Shown: piece after piece, positions 32,376-42,480 of the stretch | How positions within the stretch are numbered: position 1 is the stretch's first letter | How the letters are laid out: each line of letters opens with the position of its first letter | Notes under the pieces: model-generated | Databases searched by the model: none | Seen by the model: only the letters and a program-made list of their open reading frames with translations | Told to the model about the DNA's origin: nothing | Made by a program: the position numbers and the translations under genes | Origin: Malus domestica | Taxonomy: Eukaryota > Streptophyta > Magnoliopsida > Rosales > Rosaceae | Direction of reading: 5' to 3' | Assembly: GCF_042453785.1 (NCBI RefSeq) | Contig: NC_091667.1 | Coordinates: forward strand, 32,790,001-32,854,000 | DNA length: 64,000 nt

Positions 32376-33751
32376 GCGGTCATGTGAGTGCGACCGGCAA
32401 TAGTCACAGTTAACGGAAGTACACCTTTGGTTTGAGATTTGTCGCCGACGAAACTACTCATTGTGATCCCTGACGGAATAAGTTCGTCGTTCGAGCGACG
32501 CAAGGCCTTCATGATGTTCAGAGGCAGGATATTGACGGTCGCGCCACAGTCGACAAAAACTTTAGAAACGGGATATCCCTCGATGTGGGCCGTCACATAC
32601 AATGGCTTTAAATGGTGGAGTGCGGCCGATGACGAACGAGGAAATAATTCGGTCAAAGCGGCCTTCAGACTATCATCTTTCATTGTTGACTCAACTTCAG
32701 CAATAGATACAAAATCCACATGGCCAGTTTCCTCGGCGACTACATCACCATCGAGGAAATTCGGTTGAGCCGTGCTTGATTGAAAATCAGCAGGTAACAC
32801 ATGGACCATACTAATTTCCATGTTATCCAAGACTGACGGGCCCATCGGGTTGGGACCCTCCTCGCTAACCTCATCCCTCGTTTGGTCGACGACTGCGGGC
32901 TCTGTTTTTGTCAGAGTTGGACAAAAAGACTCCTCTGTCCCTTCTTCGAGGGTTTGAACCTGCGGTGCAGCTTCGGCAGCTTGTTGGTTCTGTGTGACCG
33001 CCGCAGGCGAGGTTGAGATCGACAGTGTGCTTGGGGTCAGGACCTGCACCTGCTCTTGGTAGTATAGCGGGGCATCTCTGGTATCGAGATAAGCATCCAG
33101 ACGTGCAACACGTGCTACTTCATCGGTCGTGAGGCCGAAGAGAGAAACCGCCGAAAATACTTCGAAGTGATATCGTAAATACTGAAGATCCTCCATTGAG
33201 AAAGGAAGGTCGGCTGCAACGATATCAGTGTATGGGTCGACTTCAAATCCAAGGACACGGGCTTCTCGTATGTGCTGGAACCTTGCTTTCAATCCCGGGT
33301 CAGAGGTCTTCTGGATGATGCACTCGGCGTCCGGACAAGTCAGGACTAGATCAATGGTGTCCTGGCATGCTTTCGGCAAACCATACAGATCGTTGGCCGA
33401 ATGTTTCTTATGGAATTCGCGCATATATTCCAAAGCCTCCCCAAGGAATGGTGGATGCAAATTCCGTCGAATTTTAATCAACGGTTCTTGTATAGCTGGC
33501 GGGGCTAATTTGCTCTCGGCCTCTTGCCTGAAATGCTCGAGGCGTGCCTTCATCTCCCCTGGGCGAAGAAGAAGTTTGATCCGTTTATCGGCTTCTTCGA
33601 ACGTGGTCTCGATATCTCGGTCGACCAACCGTTTCCCCTGACCCAACTCTGTCATAATAGCTGGAGATGGTCGTTCATCACCAGTAGCAACTGTGTCCTT
33701 CGGCCGCCATTTAGGGACCGAAGTTTCTTGGGCTGCCTGTCGACGGGCCAT
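32366..33751 (-). CDS. Tat element protease region, N-terminal frame
   Basis: The 461-codon frame is in the same register as gag, from which it is separated by one UAG and three sense codons before its ATG at 33751. Most of it is linker. The retropepsin active site sits near the C-terminus (VSKVFVDCGATVNILPL), with DCGA in place of the common D(S/T)GA. The frame ends at a UAG directly after a T-run, before the protease is complete. Confidence 0.8.
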   Translation of the reverse strand: MARRQAAQETSVPKWRPKDTVATGDERPSPAIMTELGQGKRLVDRDIETTFEEADKRIKLLLRPGEMKARLEHFRQEAESKLAPPAIQEPLIKIRRNLHPPFLGEALEYMREFHKKHSANDLYGLPKACQDTIDLVLTCPDAECIIQKTSDPGLKARFQHIREARVLGFEVDPYTDIVAADLPFSMEDLQYLRYHFEVFSAVSLFGLTTDEVARVARLDAYLDTRDAPLYYQEQVQVLTPSTLSISTSPAAVTQNQQAAEAAPQVQTLEEGTEESFCPTLTKTEPAVVDQTRDEVSEEGPNPMGPSVLDNMEISMVHVLPADFQSSTAQPNFLDGDVVAEETGHVDFVSIAEVESTMKDDSLKAALTELFPRSSSAALHHLKPLYVTAHIEGYPVSKVFVDCGATVNILPLNIMKALRRSNDELIPSGITMSSFVGDKSQTKGVLPLTVTIAGRTHMTAFL

Positions 33752-33763
33752 GCAATCTATCCT

Positions 33764-36001
33764 CTAGTGCCGGCGTTTCTGGGATTTGGACAACGCGGTG
33801 TAGACGCCTTTCGAAGAATGATATGTGTACCAACGTTGATCTTTAGGCTCGGGAGGTTTGAAGGTTTTTTGACTCCGCGACGATTCCGAACTACTAGAAT
33901 TACGTGTATAATAGTCCTCGTCATAAAATGAAGCGCCAAAATCGAGGCGCCGCCTGACTGAGGATGTCTCTTCCATCTTCACTTTTGGGCCGAGCCTATC
34001 AAAAACCCCTTGAGGTCGGCCGACGCCGGCTGCTTTTTGCTGAATTGCGGCCGTGGGTCGTTCTGTGATAGGCGAAGATGGTTTCTCCTCTGGCTCACTG
34101 CCGACCTTCGCTCTACATTTACTGCAAAAAACCGCCGTCCCACTATCTTCATCGGTGCTATAATCCCTCATAGGTTTAACAATAGCGGGTCCTGTTAAAG
34201 CTGTAGGTGGTTTGTTCGAACGAAAATCGGCCATGAAACGTGGCCGAGAATTCTGAGTCCGAAAGCCTTGCGTCGCAACAACTTCGGCCTTCCCTTTTCC
34301 TTTGTCCTTAGGTAGGTATGCATCGACCATATTCACGGTTGCTGTGGGGAAAGAATCAGCATCAATACTCATCTTCTTCTCTGGAAATTTCAGTTTTCCA
34401 TTATCAATCCAGCTCTGGACGTTGTCTCGAAATACGACACAATTGTTTGTCGTATGTTTACTTGAATTATGGTATTTGCAATACACCTTTCCTTTAAGCT
34501 CTTCGGCCTTGGGAATGTTGTGACCAGGCCGAAGTTTGATAATCCTTGCTGACAACAGTTGATCAAAAATTGCGTCAGCCTTTGTAATATCAAAAGTATA
34601 CACTTTTGACGGTTTCAATGTTCCTTCAGTGGCCGAGCGGCTTTTGACTTCCCTGGAGTCAACTTGAGTCAAGGCCTTGCAAACGTATGGCTTATCTATT
34701 ACTATCTCAGCCGCATCCACACTAACGCATTCATCCTCGGTTGACGCATAACTGACAGTAGGATTCTTGTAAATCGTCCCCCGAGACGGAGTTTTCGAAA
34801 TCTTTTCCTCGCGGAGCAAATAATCATACTGTTCGACATGTTGGGCTAATTCATACATATCCCGAACATTTGCCCCCAAGAATTTCTTTTTGTATTCGAC
34901 GTCGAGGCCGTTCAAAGCAAGCCGGACGAACTCGACTTCGGGCAAGGGTACTCGGCACCAATTCCTGGCTGATTTGAACCTGGTAAGATAATCCATTGGG
35001 GACTCATCTGATGCCTGAGCCATCCTTGCTAATGAAGAAACCGACACCTCCAACCCTGGTCGATAAAACTGTTCGTGGAATTTCTCGACCAACTCCTCCC
35101 AGTTTTGGATGGAATTAGGAGGGAGATTGATATACCAAGCAAATGCCGAGCCGGTCAACGAGAAGTTGAACAGCCGTAATTTATGGAAATCACTATGAAC
35201 ATCGCCGCATTGCGCGGTGAAACGAGCCACGTGCTCCAACGAAGACAAGGACGATTCACCGGCAAAAAGGCTAAAATCTGGAATCTTGAAACCTTTCGGA
35301 TATCCGAACGTTTCTATGTAGGCTGGGTACGGATGGATAAACTTAGGAAACTTCGGCCCTTTCTTCATGGCTGAGTCGATCATCCGCTGAACCTCGGTCA
35401 TATCAACAGGTGTTGCTTCGACCCTCTGGTCGATTCCGTCCGACCTACTATTTGACCCTCCGACCTTTTCCAAGTCAATTGGTTTGGGCCGAGCAGGAAT
35501 TGGCTCGGCCTGTACCATTGGTAACGGATTATTTCTTGGTGGCAAGCGCTGGAAAGGATCGAAAGGCCTGCCGTCACTGAATTTACTAACCAGCATTTCG
35601 AGCAATCTGGTTTGCTGCTCAGTGGAATTGAGTATCACGTCATGTAGCTTGTCAATACCTCGGCTAAACGTCTGCTCGACTGACCGAGACTGCTCGTCGA
35701 GTCGCTTTCGAAGAAACGACCTTGTTGGTGGGTCAGATCCTTCACCGCCATCCTCGTCGCAATCATCCACTATCCCTTCATTGAGAACACAGGTGTTCCT
35801 GTTAGGGATTTCTAGACTGCGGTGTTGACCGCCGAGATTAACTTCCCTCTCTCGGCGAGTCGCACTTGTGGACTCAGGTGTCCCGGCGCTAAGGGGATTC
35901 TGCGCCTGTGGCACACTTTGTCCTACGTTCTGAATCGGTAAATCGGCTGTTGATTTTCCCATAGCTGTTTTCTTTTTTACCGATCGCGTTTCAATTGGCA
36001 T
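33764..36001 (-). CDS. Tat element Gag
   Basis: From the first true ATG at 36001 (MPIETRSVKKK) the frame gives 745 residues. The open frame also extends 14 codons upstream into the PBS, but without an ATG. The retrotransposon gag domain is central (LTGSAFAWYINLPPNSIQNW, then EQFYRPGLEVSVSSLARMAQ). A zinc-knuckle-like CKYHNSSKHTTNNC (C-x2-H-x4-H-x4-C) follows, and a later CSKC pair is present. Gag packages element RNA in the virus-like particle. The frame closes with a single UAG that is in register with the protease frame. Confidence 0.9.
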   Translation of the reverse strand: MPIETRSVKKKTAMGKSTADLPIQNVGQSVPQAQNPLSAGTPESTSATRREREVNLGGQHRSLEIPNRNTCVLNEGIVDDCDEDGGEGSDPPTRSFLRKRLDEQSRSVEQTFSRGIDKLHDVILNSTEQQTRLLEMLVSKFSDGRPFDPFQRLPPRNNPLPMVQAEPIPARPKPIDLEKVGGSNSRSDGIDQRVEATPVDMTEVQRMIDSAMKKGPKFPKFIHPYPAYIETFGYPKGFKIPDFSLFAGESSLSSLEHVARFTAQCGDVHSDFHKLRLFNFSLTGSAFAWYINLPPNSIQNWEELVEKFHEQFYRPGLEVSVSSLARMAQASDESPMDYLTRFKSARNWCRVPLPEVEFVRLALNGLDVEYKKKFLGANVRDMYELAQHVEQYDYLLREEKISKTPSRGTIYKNPTVSYASTEDECVSVDAAEIVIDKPYVCKALTQVDSREVKSRSATEGTLKPSKVYTFDITKADAIFDQLLSARIIKLRPGHNIPKAEELKGKVYCKYHNSSKHTTNNCVVFRDNVQSWIDNGKLKFPEKKMSIDADSFPTATVNMVDAYLPKDKGKGKAEVVATQGFRTQNSRPRFMADFRSNKPPTALTGPAIVKPMRDYSTDEDSGTAVFCSKCRAKVGSEPEEKPSSPITERPTAAIQQKAAGVGRPQGVFDRLGPKVKMEETSSVRRRLDFGASFYDEDYYTRNSSSSESSRSQKTFKPPEPKDQRWYTYHSSKGVYTALSKSQKRRH

Positions 36002-36024
36002 GAACTTCGTAGTTTTAGCACTGG

Positions 36025-36042
36025 GTCCCACTGGGCGTGCCA
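36025..36042 (-). promoter_or_regulatory. Primer-binding site of the Tat element
   Basis: On the - strand TGGCACGCCCAGTGGGAC lies four bases after the 5' LTR. The TGG start matches a tRNA CCA end. I do not assign the tRNA species. Confidence 0.65.
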
Positions 36043-36045
36043 AAA

Positions 36046-36990
36046 TGTTGACCCTAGAAATTACAAAGCCTACGTGGCGCGCAGGCCGAGTATATTCTAA
36101 GCTAACTACGTCCTTCGGTGATTGCGGGGTGTGCCAACTCGTCGGCCGAGGCTCGGCCGAGGAGTAAATTTGATGATGTTGCGTTGGGTCGCGCTACTGA
36201 CTTCTGCGTCTTGCGATTGCGGCCGAGAAAGGAACACGTCTCGGCCTCTTGGGTTCTCGAGCCTGAAGACAAGGCTGCTACTCTTACAAAGTTCACGAAC
36301 CGAATTCGGCTTTCAATGTGCCGAATGTAATAACTGTAACACCTCACTTCGCCGAGAAGGCTAATGAGATGACCTCGACCAATAAGGATTCGAAAACCCT
36401 TCTCGACCAAGACTTGGATAGGTAATTGACCGTTCTCGCCGCAGTGCTGTTGATGCCAACGGAAGATACTGCGAGACCGACCAATTCTACGGTGACAGAG
36501 CTATCTATGCCGACTTAAGATATCACCGGTTGCTTCCACAGTGCTGTTGATGCCAACGGAAGATGTGTCAGCGAAAAAGGAAAAGAAAAAGATCTCAAGT
36601 TGTGAGAGTTTGCGCAGGGCAATTTTGTGTTGATTTTGTGGGGGCTAATCCTGATGCACAGCTTCCGCTATTTATAGCACTGGACCCTGAATCTGAGATA
36701 GAATCCTATTCGGACTAGGTTTTCCCTCTCCGGATCAATATCACCTCGACCAGTCCTATTTTCATTAGGATTGTGAACCTAGTCCTTATTCGAGCCCTAT
36801 CCGCTTCTAGGTTGTTAATCCTGCCGAGACTCCCTATTGTATCAGGACTCGGCTTGTCATTGCATTTTGACCTAACCGGCCTAGGTTTGGAAGCCCACAA
36901 GCTGAACGATCCATGGTCTTCTTGTCGCAAGGCCTTCCGGGCCGAGAATGATTCTACACTCGGCCCAAACTATTATTTTGGGCCCAAACA
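36046..36990 (-). repeat. 5' LTR of the Tat element
   Basis: 945 bp, matching the left LTR except for one base near the outer start of the + strand copy (ACCCTAG against ACCTTAG). The GTATG target duplication follows at 36991-36995. Confidence 0.95.
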
Positions 36991-36995
36991 GTATG

Positions 36996-37714
36996 AGAAC
37001 ACGACTTTATCCTTAAGAGTGATGTCACGTACAAGTATTTGACGGTAAAATGAATGAAATTTTTTAAATCTAACAACGAGGTTTTAATTGATTGATTTCA
37101 AATAACTCAAAAGGTTAATTTACCAAAAAAATTGTTCAAGGAATTAATTTTAATTGGACAATAATTCAGGAGTCAAACCTGTTTTCACATCTTCTTCCAG
37201 GAAATTTATAAAAAATAATATACTTGCAGGCAAAATTGACTTCCACAAAAAATACAAAAATATATACTTCAAAGAATGGACATACGAAATTTCATTGTGA
37301 AATGAAGAAGAAACTGTACAGTTCCAGTTCACAAAAAAAAAAAAAAAACTGTACAGTTCCAAAAAAAATACGTATGTAGGTATGTGTGTGTATGTGTATA
37401 TACACTTCCACAATAAGTCAAGCGTTTTAAACCTTTAATCATGCTGTACAGTTGCCCCTGTCTAAAGTTAATAAGAAGGGTATCTGTACATTCCAATTCA
37501 TCAATTCTCTCAATTTGCTTCACTGTTTCTGCTTTTCTTGATACCCAAGCCATCTGCTTCACAGCATTCAATTTGCTCCTGCTTCATGCTTCTTCTTCTT
37601 GTTTTCAGATTTGGTTTCTCCACCCTTGATTCCCACTTTTCTTTGGTTTTGTCCGAGCAACCGTTTCCTCACCCAAACCAAACAGCTAGCATATAATTTG
37701 GGGTTGTTGGATAT
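36996..37714 (+). promoter_or_regulatory. Upstream region of the first NLR gene
   Basis: The last 280 bases (from about 37440) are shared with the region before the second NLR gene. They include GCCCCTGTCTAA and a pyrimidine-rich leader, so this is the duplicated promoter and 5' UTR. A short direct repeat CTGTACAGTTCC flanks poly-A runs near 37312-37360. No TATA box is assigned. Confidence 0.5.
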
Positions 37715-40552
37715 ATGGCAGAACAAATTGTATGCTTTGTGATTGACAAGCTAATTCAACTACTCATTACCACAGAAGCAAACCTTTCAAGAGACGTAAG
37801 CAAAGAAGTTGGTTTCATAAAAAACGAGCTAGAGAGCATCCGATCATTCCTCAAGGACGCAGATGCTAAGGCGGCAGCAGATGGAGAGACGACAAACGAC
37901 AGTGTCAAAACTTGGGTCAACCAAGTAAGAGATGCAGCTTTTTCCATTGAAGATGTCATTGATGAATATTTGCTCCGCATCACACGGCACCATCAAGATC
38001 CTGGATTCATTCGTTTTTTCCATAAAATTATCCGGTTGGCTAAAAAAACGAGATCACAGGATGCGATAGTTTCGAAAGTTGACCACATGAAAGAATTGGT
38101 TCGTGATATTCAGGAAAGAAGAAAAAGATACGAACTCAGTTCCATTGACCAGCAAGGTCGAGATAATGGCGAAAAGACTCTTCCTTGGCATGACCCTCGA
38201 GTGGCTTCCCTTTTCATTGAGGAGGCTGAAGTGGTGGGGATTGAATCTGCCAGGAAAGAGCTAACTGATTTGTTGGTAGGAGGAGCGCCGAGACGCGAAG
38301 TGATATCTGTGGTTGGCATGGGAGGACTTGGGAAGACCACTCTTGCCAATAAAGTTTATGACAATCACGCGGTGTTGGACCAATTTGATTGCTACGCTTG
38401 GGTTACGGTGTCCCAGACATACAAGGTGGAGGATCTTCTGAGGACGGTAGTCAAAATGTTCTGCAGTTCAAGGAAGGAGAATTTCCCAGAGGGAATTGAC
38501 ACAATGGATGAGAAGTCCCTGATCAGAAAATCAAGAGAGTATTTGCAGCAAAAGAGGTATGTTGTTGCGTTTGATGATGTGTGGAGAGTAGATTTTTGGG
38601 GGGCTATAGAACATGCTTTACCGGATAATAAAGGCGGACGAATAATGATTACTACAAGGAGTCAAGATGTTGCCCATTTTTGCAAAAAATCTTGTTTTGT
38701 TCATGTCCATCACTTGCAACCTCTGCCTCCAAACAAGGCATGGGAATTGTTTTGTAAGAAGGTATTTCAATTTGAATTGGAGGGAAATTGCCCTCCAGAG
38801 TTAAAAGATATGTCACTGGAAATCGTTAGAAAGTGCGGAGGACTACCTTTGGCAATTGTTTGCATAGGTGGTCTGCTGTCAACGAAAGTTAAAGTTGTGC
38901 ATGAATGGCAGAAGTTATACAATAGCTTGAGTTCAGAGTTAGACAGCAATCCCCATCTTACAAGCCTCACAAGAATCCTATCACTCAGCTATCACCATCT
39001 ACCATATTACCTCAAATCGTGCGTCTTATACTTTGGCATCTTTCCAGAGGACTACTCAATTAATTGCGTAAGATTGATTCGGTTGTGGATTGCTGAAGGG
39101 TTTGTAAAATTGAAGAAGGGCAAGACACTGGAAGAGGTTGGAGAGGAATACTTGACTGAGCTAATTCACAGAAGCCTGGTTCAAGTGTCAGAAGTTTACA
39201 TTGATGGAAAAGCTAGAGAATGTCGAGTTCATGATCTTTTGCGTGAGGTCCTCCTTAAAAAGTGCGTGGATTCATGCTTCTGTCATGTGTTATCAAAAGA
39301 CGAGTCAGCTTTTAAGCCAAAAACTCGACGTCTCTCAATGGCCATCAGTCCATCTGATGCCTTGGGAAGCATTACAGAGTCTCACATCCGTTCTGTATTT
39401 ACTTTCAACCAAGAAGAATGGCCCGAGTCTTTTCTCAATACATTGAGGGGAAACTTTAAACTTCTGAAGGTATTGGATTTCATGGATGCTCCAATCAATC
39501 AACTTCCGAAATATGTGGGGGATTTGCATCTCTTGACGTACTTAAGCCTGAGGAATACAAAGGTGGAGTTGCTTCCAGATTCCATAGGCAATCTGCAAAA
39601 CTTAGAAACCCTGGATCTAAAACAGTCTTTGGTGTATGAAATACCAGCCAAGATCAATAAGCTTGTTAAGCTGCGGCATCTTTTGGCCTACTATCGTGAC
39701 TACAGCATGGAGTTTGGCGTGAATTTCGGAAGAGGAGTGAAGATACATGAAGGTATTGGATGCTTACAAGCTTTGCAAAAACTATACTATGTGGAGGCGA
39801 ATCATGGAGGGATCAAGCTAATCAAAGAACTGGGAAATTTAAGGCAGCTGCGGAAGTTGGGCCTAAAAAAATTGAAACGTGAAGATGGAAGGGCTCTGTG
39901 TGCTGCTATTGAAAAGATGAATCACCTTGAATCTCTAGATTTAACTGCAATAAGTGAAGATGAAGTCCTTGATCTAGAATCCATTTCAACTCCACCAGAA
40001 CTTATTCGGAGTCTGTACTTGAAGGGGCGTTTAGAGCAGTTGCCAAGTTGGATTTCAAATCTTCAACAACTCGTCAGATTGGGGATTTATTGGTCAAGGT
40101 TGAGAGATTCCCCATTGAAAGCCCTTAAAAATCTACCTAATCTGATGGAGCTTCGTTTGGGACAAATGGGATATGACGGCGAACAGCTGCATTTTGAGGA
40201 AGGAGGATTTCAGAAACTTAGGACTCTGGAACTCGAGGACATGGAGGGACTAAATTCATTGATTATAGACAATAGGGTTATGCCTCTTCTCCAAGAGTTT
40301 TACATTGATCGTTGCCCACAACTGAAGGAGGTGCCATCTGGCATCCACCATCTCCGAAATCTAAGAGATCTTTGGATTTATGGCATGCCGAAGGAGTTTG
40401 CACGACATATGGATCCAAATAATGGGCCACATTTTTGGATTGTCAAACATATACGAAAAGTTTGTTTTTGTTACAAGTCTAGCCCGAGATATGGCAAATA
40501 TGAAACACACTCCTTGTATGATTTCGACTTTTCGTTTTGGTCGAATGCCTGA
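37715..40552 (+). CDS. CC-NB-ARC-LRR disease resistance protein, RPM1-like (intact)
   Basis: One exon encodes 945 residues. An Rx-type coiled-coil domain covers about residues 1-140 with the EDVID motif at 79-83. NB-ARC motifs are in order: P-loop GMGGLGKTT (201-209), kinase-2 FDDVW (286-290), RNBS-B GGRIMITTR (307-315), GLPLA (376-380), RNBS-D CVLYFGIFPEDYS, and an MHD motif written as VHD (505-507). LRRs follow from about 560 to 930 (LPKYVGDLHLLTYLSLRNTK). Proteins of this class sense pathogen effectors or their targets and form resistosomes that trigger immunity. This is family knowledge; the ligand cannot be read from sequence. The gene is intronless, as usual for RPM1-like CNLs. It is the only fully intact member of this cluster, whose other members are described downstream. 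Confidence 0.95.
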   Translation: MAEQIVCFVIDKLIQLLITTEANLSRDVSKEVGFIKNELESIRSFLKDADAKAAADGETTNDSVKTWVNQVRDAAFSIEDVIDEYLLRITRHHQDPGFIRFFHKIIRLAKKTRSQDAIVSKVDHMKELVRDIQERRKRYELSSIDQQGRDNGEKTLPWHDPRVASLFIEEAEVVGIESARKELTDLLVGGAPRREVISVVGMGGLGKTTLANKVYDNHAVLDQFDCYAWVTVSQTYKVEDLLRTVVKMFCSSRKENFPEGIDTMDEKSLIRKSREYLQQKRYVVAFDDVWRVDFWGAIEHALPDNKGGRIMITTRSQDVAHFCKKSCFVHVHHLQPLPPNKAWELFCKKVFQFELEGNCPPELKDMSLEIVRKCGGLPLAIVCIGGLLSTKVKVVHEWQKLYNSLSSELDSNPHLTSLTRILSLSYHHLPYYLKSCVLYFGIFPEDYSINCVRLIRLWIAEGFVKLKKGKTLEEVGEEYLTELIHRSLVQVSEVYIDGKARECRVHDLLREVLLKKCVDSCFCHVLSKDESAFKPKTRRLSMAISPSDALGSITESHIRSVFTFNQEEWPESFLNTLRGNFKLLKVLDFMDAPINQLPKYVGDLHLLTYLSLRNTKVELLPDSIGNLQNLETLDLKQSLVYEIPAKINKLVKLRHLLAYYRDYSMEFGVNFGRGVKIHEGIGCLQALQKLYYVEANHGGIKLIKELGNLRQLRKLGLKKLKREDGRALCAAIEKMNHLESLDLTAISEDEVLDLESISTPPELIRSLYLKGRLEQLPSWISNLQQLVRLGIYWSRLRDSPLKALKNLPNLMELRLGQMGYDGEQLHFEEGGFQKLRTLELEDMEGLNSLIIDNRVMPLLQEFYIDRCPQLKEVPSGIHHLRNLRDLWIYGMPKEFARHMDPNNGPHFWIVKHIRKVCFCYKSSPRYGKYETHSLYDFDFSFWSNA

Positions 40553-41549
40553 TTCCACCTTGATAAAAAAAAAATGGGAGTGTCTAAAGACTACAGGTTT
40601 ATGGGCCGTTAAGATTCAATTGTTACCTCTAATGTCCTTGGTTCTTGTGTAGATTGAGTGGGAGGGGCTTTTCTTCTCTGTATTTTTTTATTTTTATTTT
40701 TTTGTGTGTCATATGGTGTGGTGTGGTCTTCTTAGCATTTTCCTTGTAATTTTATTGGTGGTTGCAATAAATTGTTTTTTAATTAAAAATTAAAATAAAA
40801 AGATATCATCACCCTAAACTCAGAATGCTCAAATGGCAAGATTTTTTTATGAATGAATCAAGTTTTTATAGGATATAACTGACAACTATGTACCTCGTAT
40901 CTTTGCTTTAAAAATGATTAAAAACCCTTCATGAGTTTTGTCCCTTGCTCACCAATTCAATTAACTGAGAAAAGTAATAAGATTGAAGAATATGATTTAG
41001 TAAATTAAATCATATATGTGAGTTTTTTCCCATCTCTAATCAAACAAAAGTATAGGGTGTTCTATATTTTGGTTCAACTTAACCTAATGATCTAATTTTT
41101 TTTTTTTATTTTACCCATTCTTTACTATCTTATATTCTTGATATTAATTTGTAGGATTATGGATTTTAGAAATTTTGTTAACCAAAGGGTAGATTGTGAA
41201 TTTTAGAAATTTTAAGTGTTGAGCCTTCTCCTTTTGTATATACAGACTAATTCAATCACATATATTCAATATAGTTAATGTTTGTATGATGATATGACAC
41301 ATTTGAAATACACAGTATGCGTTCGTACATGTATCCTCGATTGCAAATGTAAAAAAACAATTCTTTATGGTTGTAAAATTTTATATACTTACTTACAAAT
41401 GGAATTAAATTTCAAAAAAAAAAATATCAAAATTTACAAAAGAAGTACAAACACAAACAATTCGGGAGCTTTGCTCTCTCTTCATTCCCTCTCCCTCTCT
41501 AGCCTTTGTGTTACTTGCGGGTTGAGTAGGGCTTAGAGATTTGGGTGCT
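40553..41549. other. 3' flank of the first NLR gene
   Basis: This AT-rich flank contains the probable 3' UTR and polyadenylation region. Large parts recur after every LRR copy in the cluster (for example TTAACCAAAGGGTAGATTGTGAATTTTAG near 41178 recurs near 50290 and 56870). This shows that the duplication unit included the flank. No separate gene is seen. Confidence 0.7.
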
Positions 41550-42480
41550 ATCATATATACCATGTGGAAACAAATCACGGCGGAATCAACCTAATTAAAG
41601 CATTGGAAAATCTAAGGTAGCTATGAAAGTTAGGCCTGAAAAACTTAAAACGTGAATATGGACATGCTATATGTGCTCCGATTGAAAGTGAACCACCTTG
41701 AATCTCTAGAATTAAACACAATAAGTGAAGATGACGTCCTTGACCTACAACAATCCATTTTAATTCCACCCGAATCTATTTCGGTTTTCTCCACTTGAAG
41801 GGGCCTCTAGAGAAGTTGCCAAGTTTGGATTCGAAAGCTTCAATAACTCGTCAAGCCACGAATTTTTTGGTCAAGGTTGACAGTGCCCCACTGAAAGCCC
41901 TTCAAAACCTTCCTAATTTGGTGGAGCTTCGGTTCTGATACAAGGCATGTGATGGTATGCAAGTGCATTTTGAGGGAGGCTTTAAGGAACTCGGGTGCTA
42001 AAACTCAAGGACTTATTGCCTGGACTAAACTCATTGATCATAGACAACGGGGCCACGCCTCATGTCCGAGAGTTACAAATTGGGCCTTCCAGTCAACTGA
42101 TGCAGGTGCCCTGTGGCATCCAGTACCTCAGAAATCTAAGCTTTCTTAGATGGGTTGTGATTTTCACATACCCTTAACTACCTTTCCCACACCCCTCCTT
42201 ATTTTTTAATCTTCCATATATACCCTTCCTACTTTTTGATGGTAATTAATGAAAGATTAAATAAGGAGGGGTATATATGGAAGATTAAATAGTAGGATAC
42301 CAATTAAGTACTAAAAAATAGAAAAGGGTGTGTGAAAATCACAACCCTCCTTAGATTTGTTGGCATGCCGAAAGAGTTCCAACAAAATATGGACCAAATA
42401 ATGGGCAGCGTTATTGGATTGTTGAACATATACAAGATGTTCTTTTTAGTTACAAGTTTTGTGAGGAGTTAATGTGAGCA
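41550..42480 (+). pseudogene. Degenerate LRR fragment of an NLR paralog, MITE-interrupted
   Basis: Pieces of the LRR region of the neighbouring NLR are recognisable with many stops and indels (around 41580 matching AATCATGGAGGGATCAA; 41690-41760; 41985-42130; 42357-42450 matching GGCATGCCGAAGGAGTT). It lacks the N-terminal two thirds. A 196-bp MITE sits inside it at 42152-42347. This is the oldest-looking LRR copy in the window. Confidence 0.8.
42152..42347. mobile_element. 196-bp Mutator-type MITE
   Basis: The ends GGGTTGTGATTTTCACATACCC and GGGTGTGTGAAAATCACAACCC are inverted repeats. They are flanked by a 9-bp duplication, TTCTTAGAT on the left (42143-42151) and TCCTTAGAT on the right (42348-42356), 8 of 9 matching. 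The interior contains a further imperfect palindrome around TCTTCCATATATACCC. Confidence 0.85.

Larger units (their letters stand above)
23384..36990 (-). mobile_element. Full-length Ty3/gypsy Tat-type retrotransposon with an antisense gene
   Basis: LTRs of 945 bp (23384-24328 and 36046-36990) start TGTTGACC and end CCCAAACA on the + strand. I see one difference between them (near 23391/36053). The 5-bp target duplication GTATG flanks the element (23379-23383 and 36991-36995). A polypurine tract, a PBS-like site and gag-protease-RT-RNase H-aRNase H-integrase order place it on the - strand in Ty3/gypsy. The second, archaeal-type RNase H after the degenerate first one is the mark of the Tat lineage. 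Between pol and the 3' LTR a + strand, intron-containing PMD gene is carried. Near-identical LTRs mean very recent insertion. GC content is well above the surrounding DNA. Confidence 0.95.

Noticed and set aside
36002..36043. Gag start placed at 36043
   Set aside because: The codon there is TTG and overlaps the primer-binding site; the first ATG in frame is at 36001.
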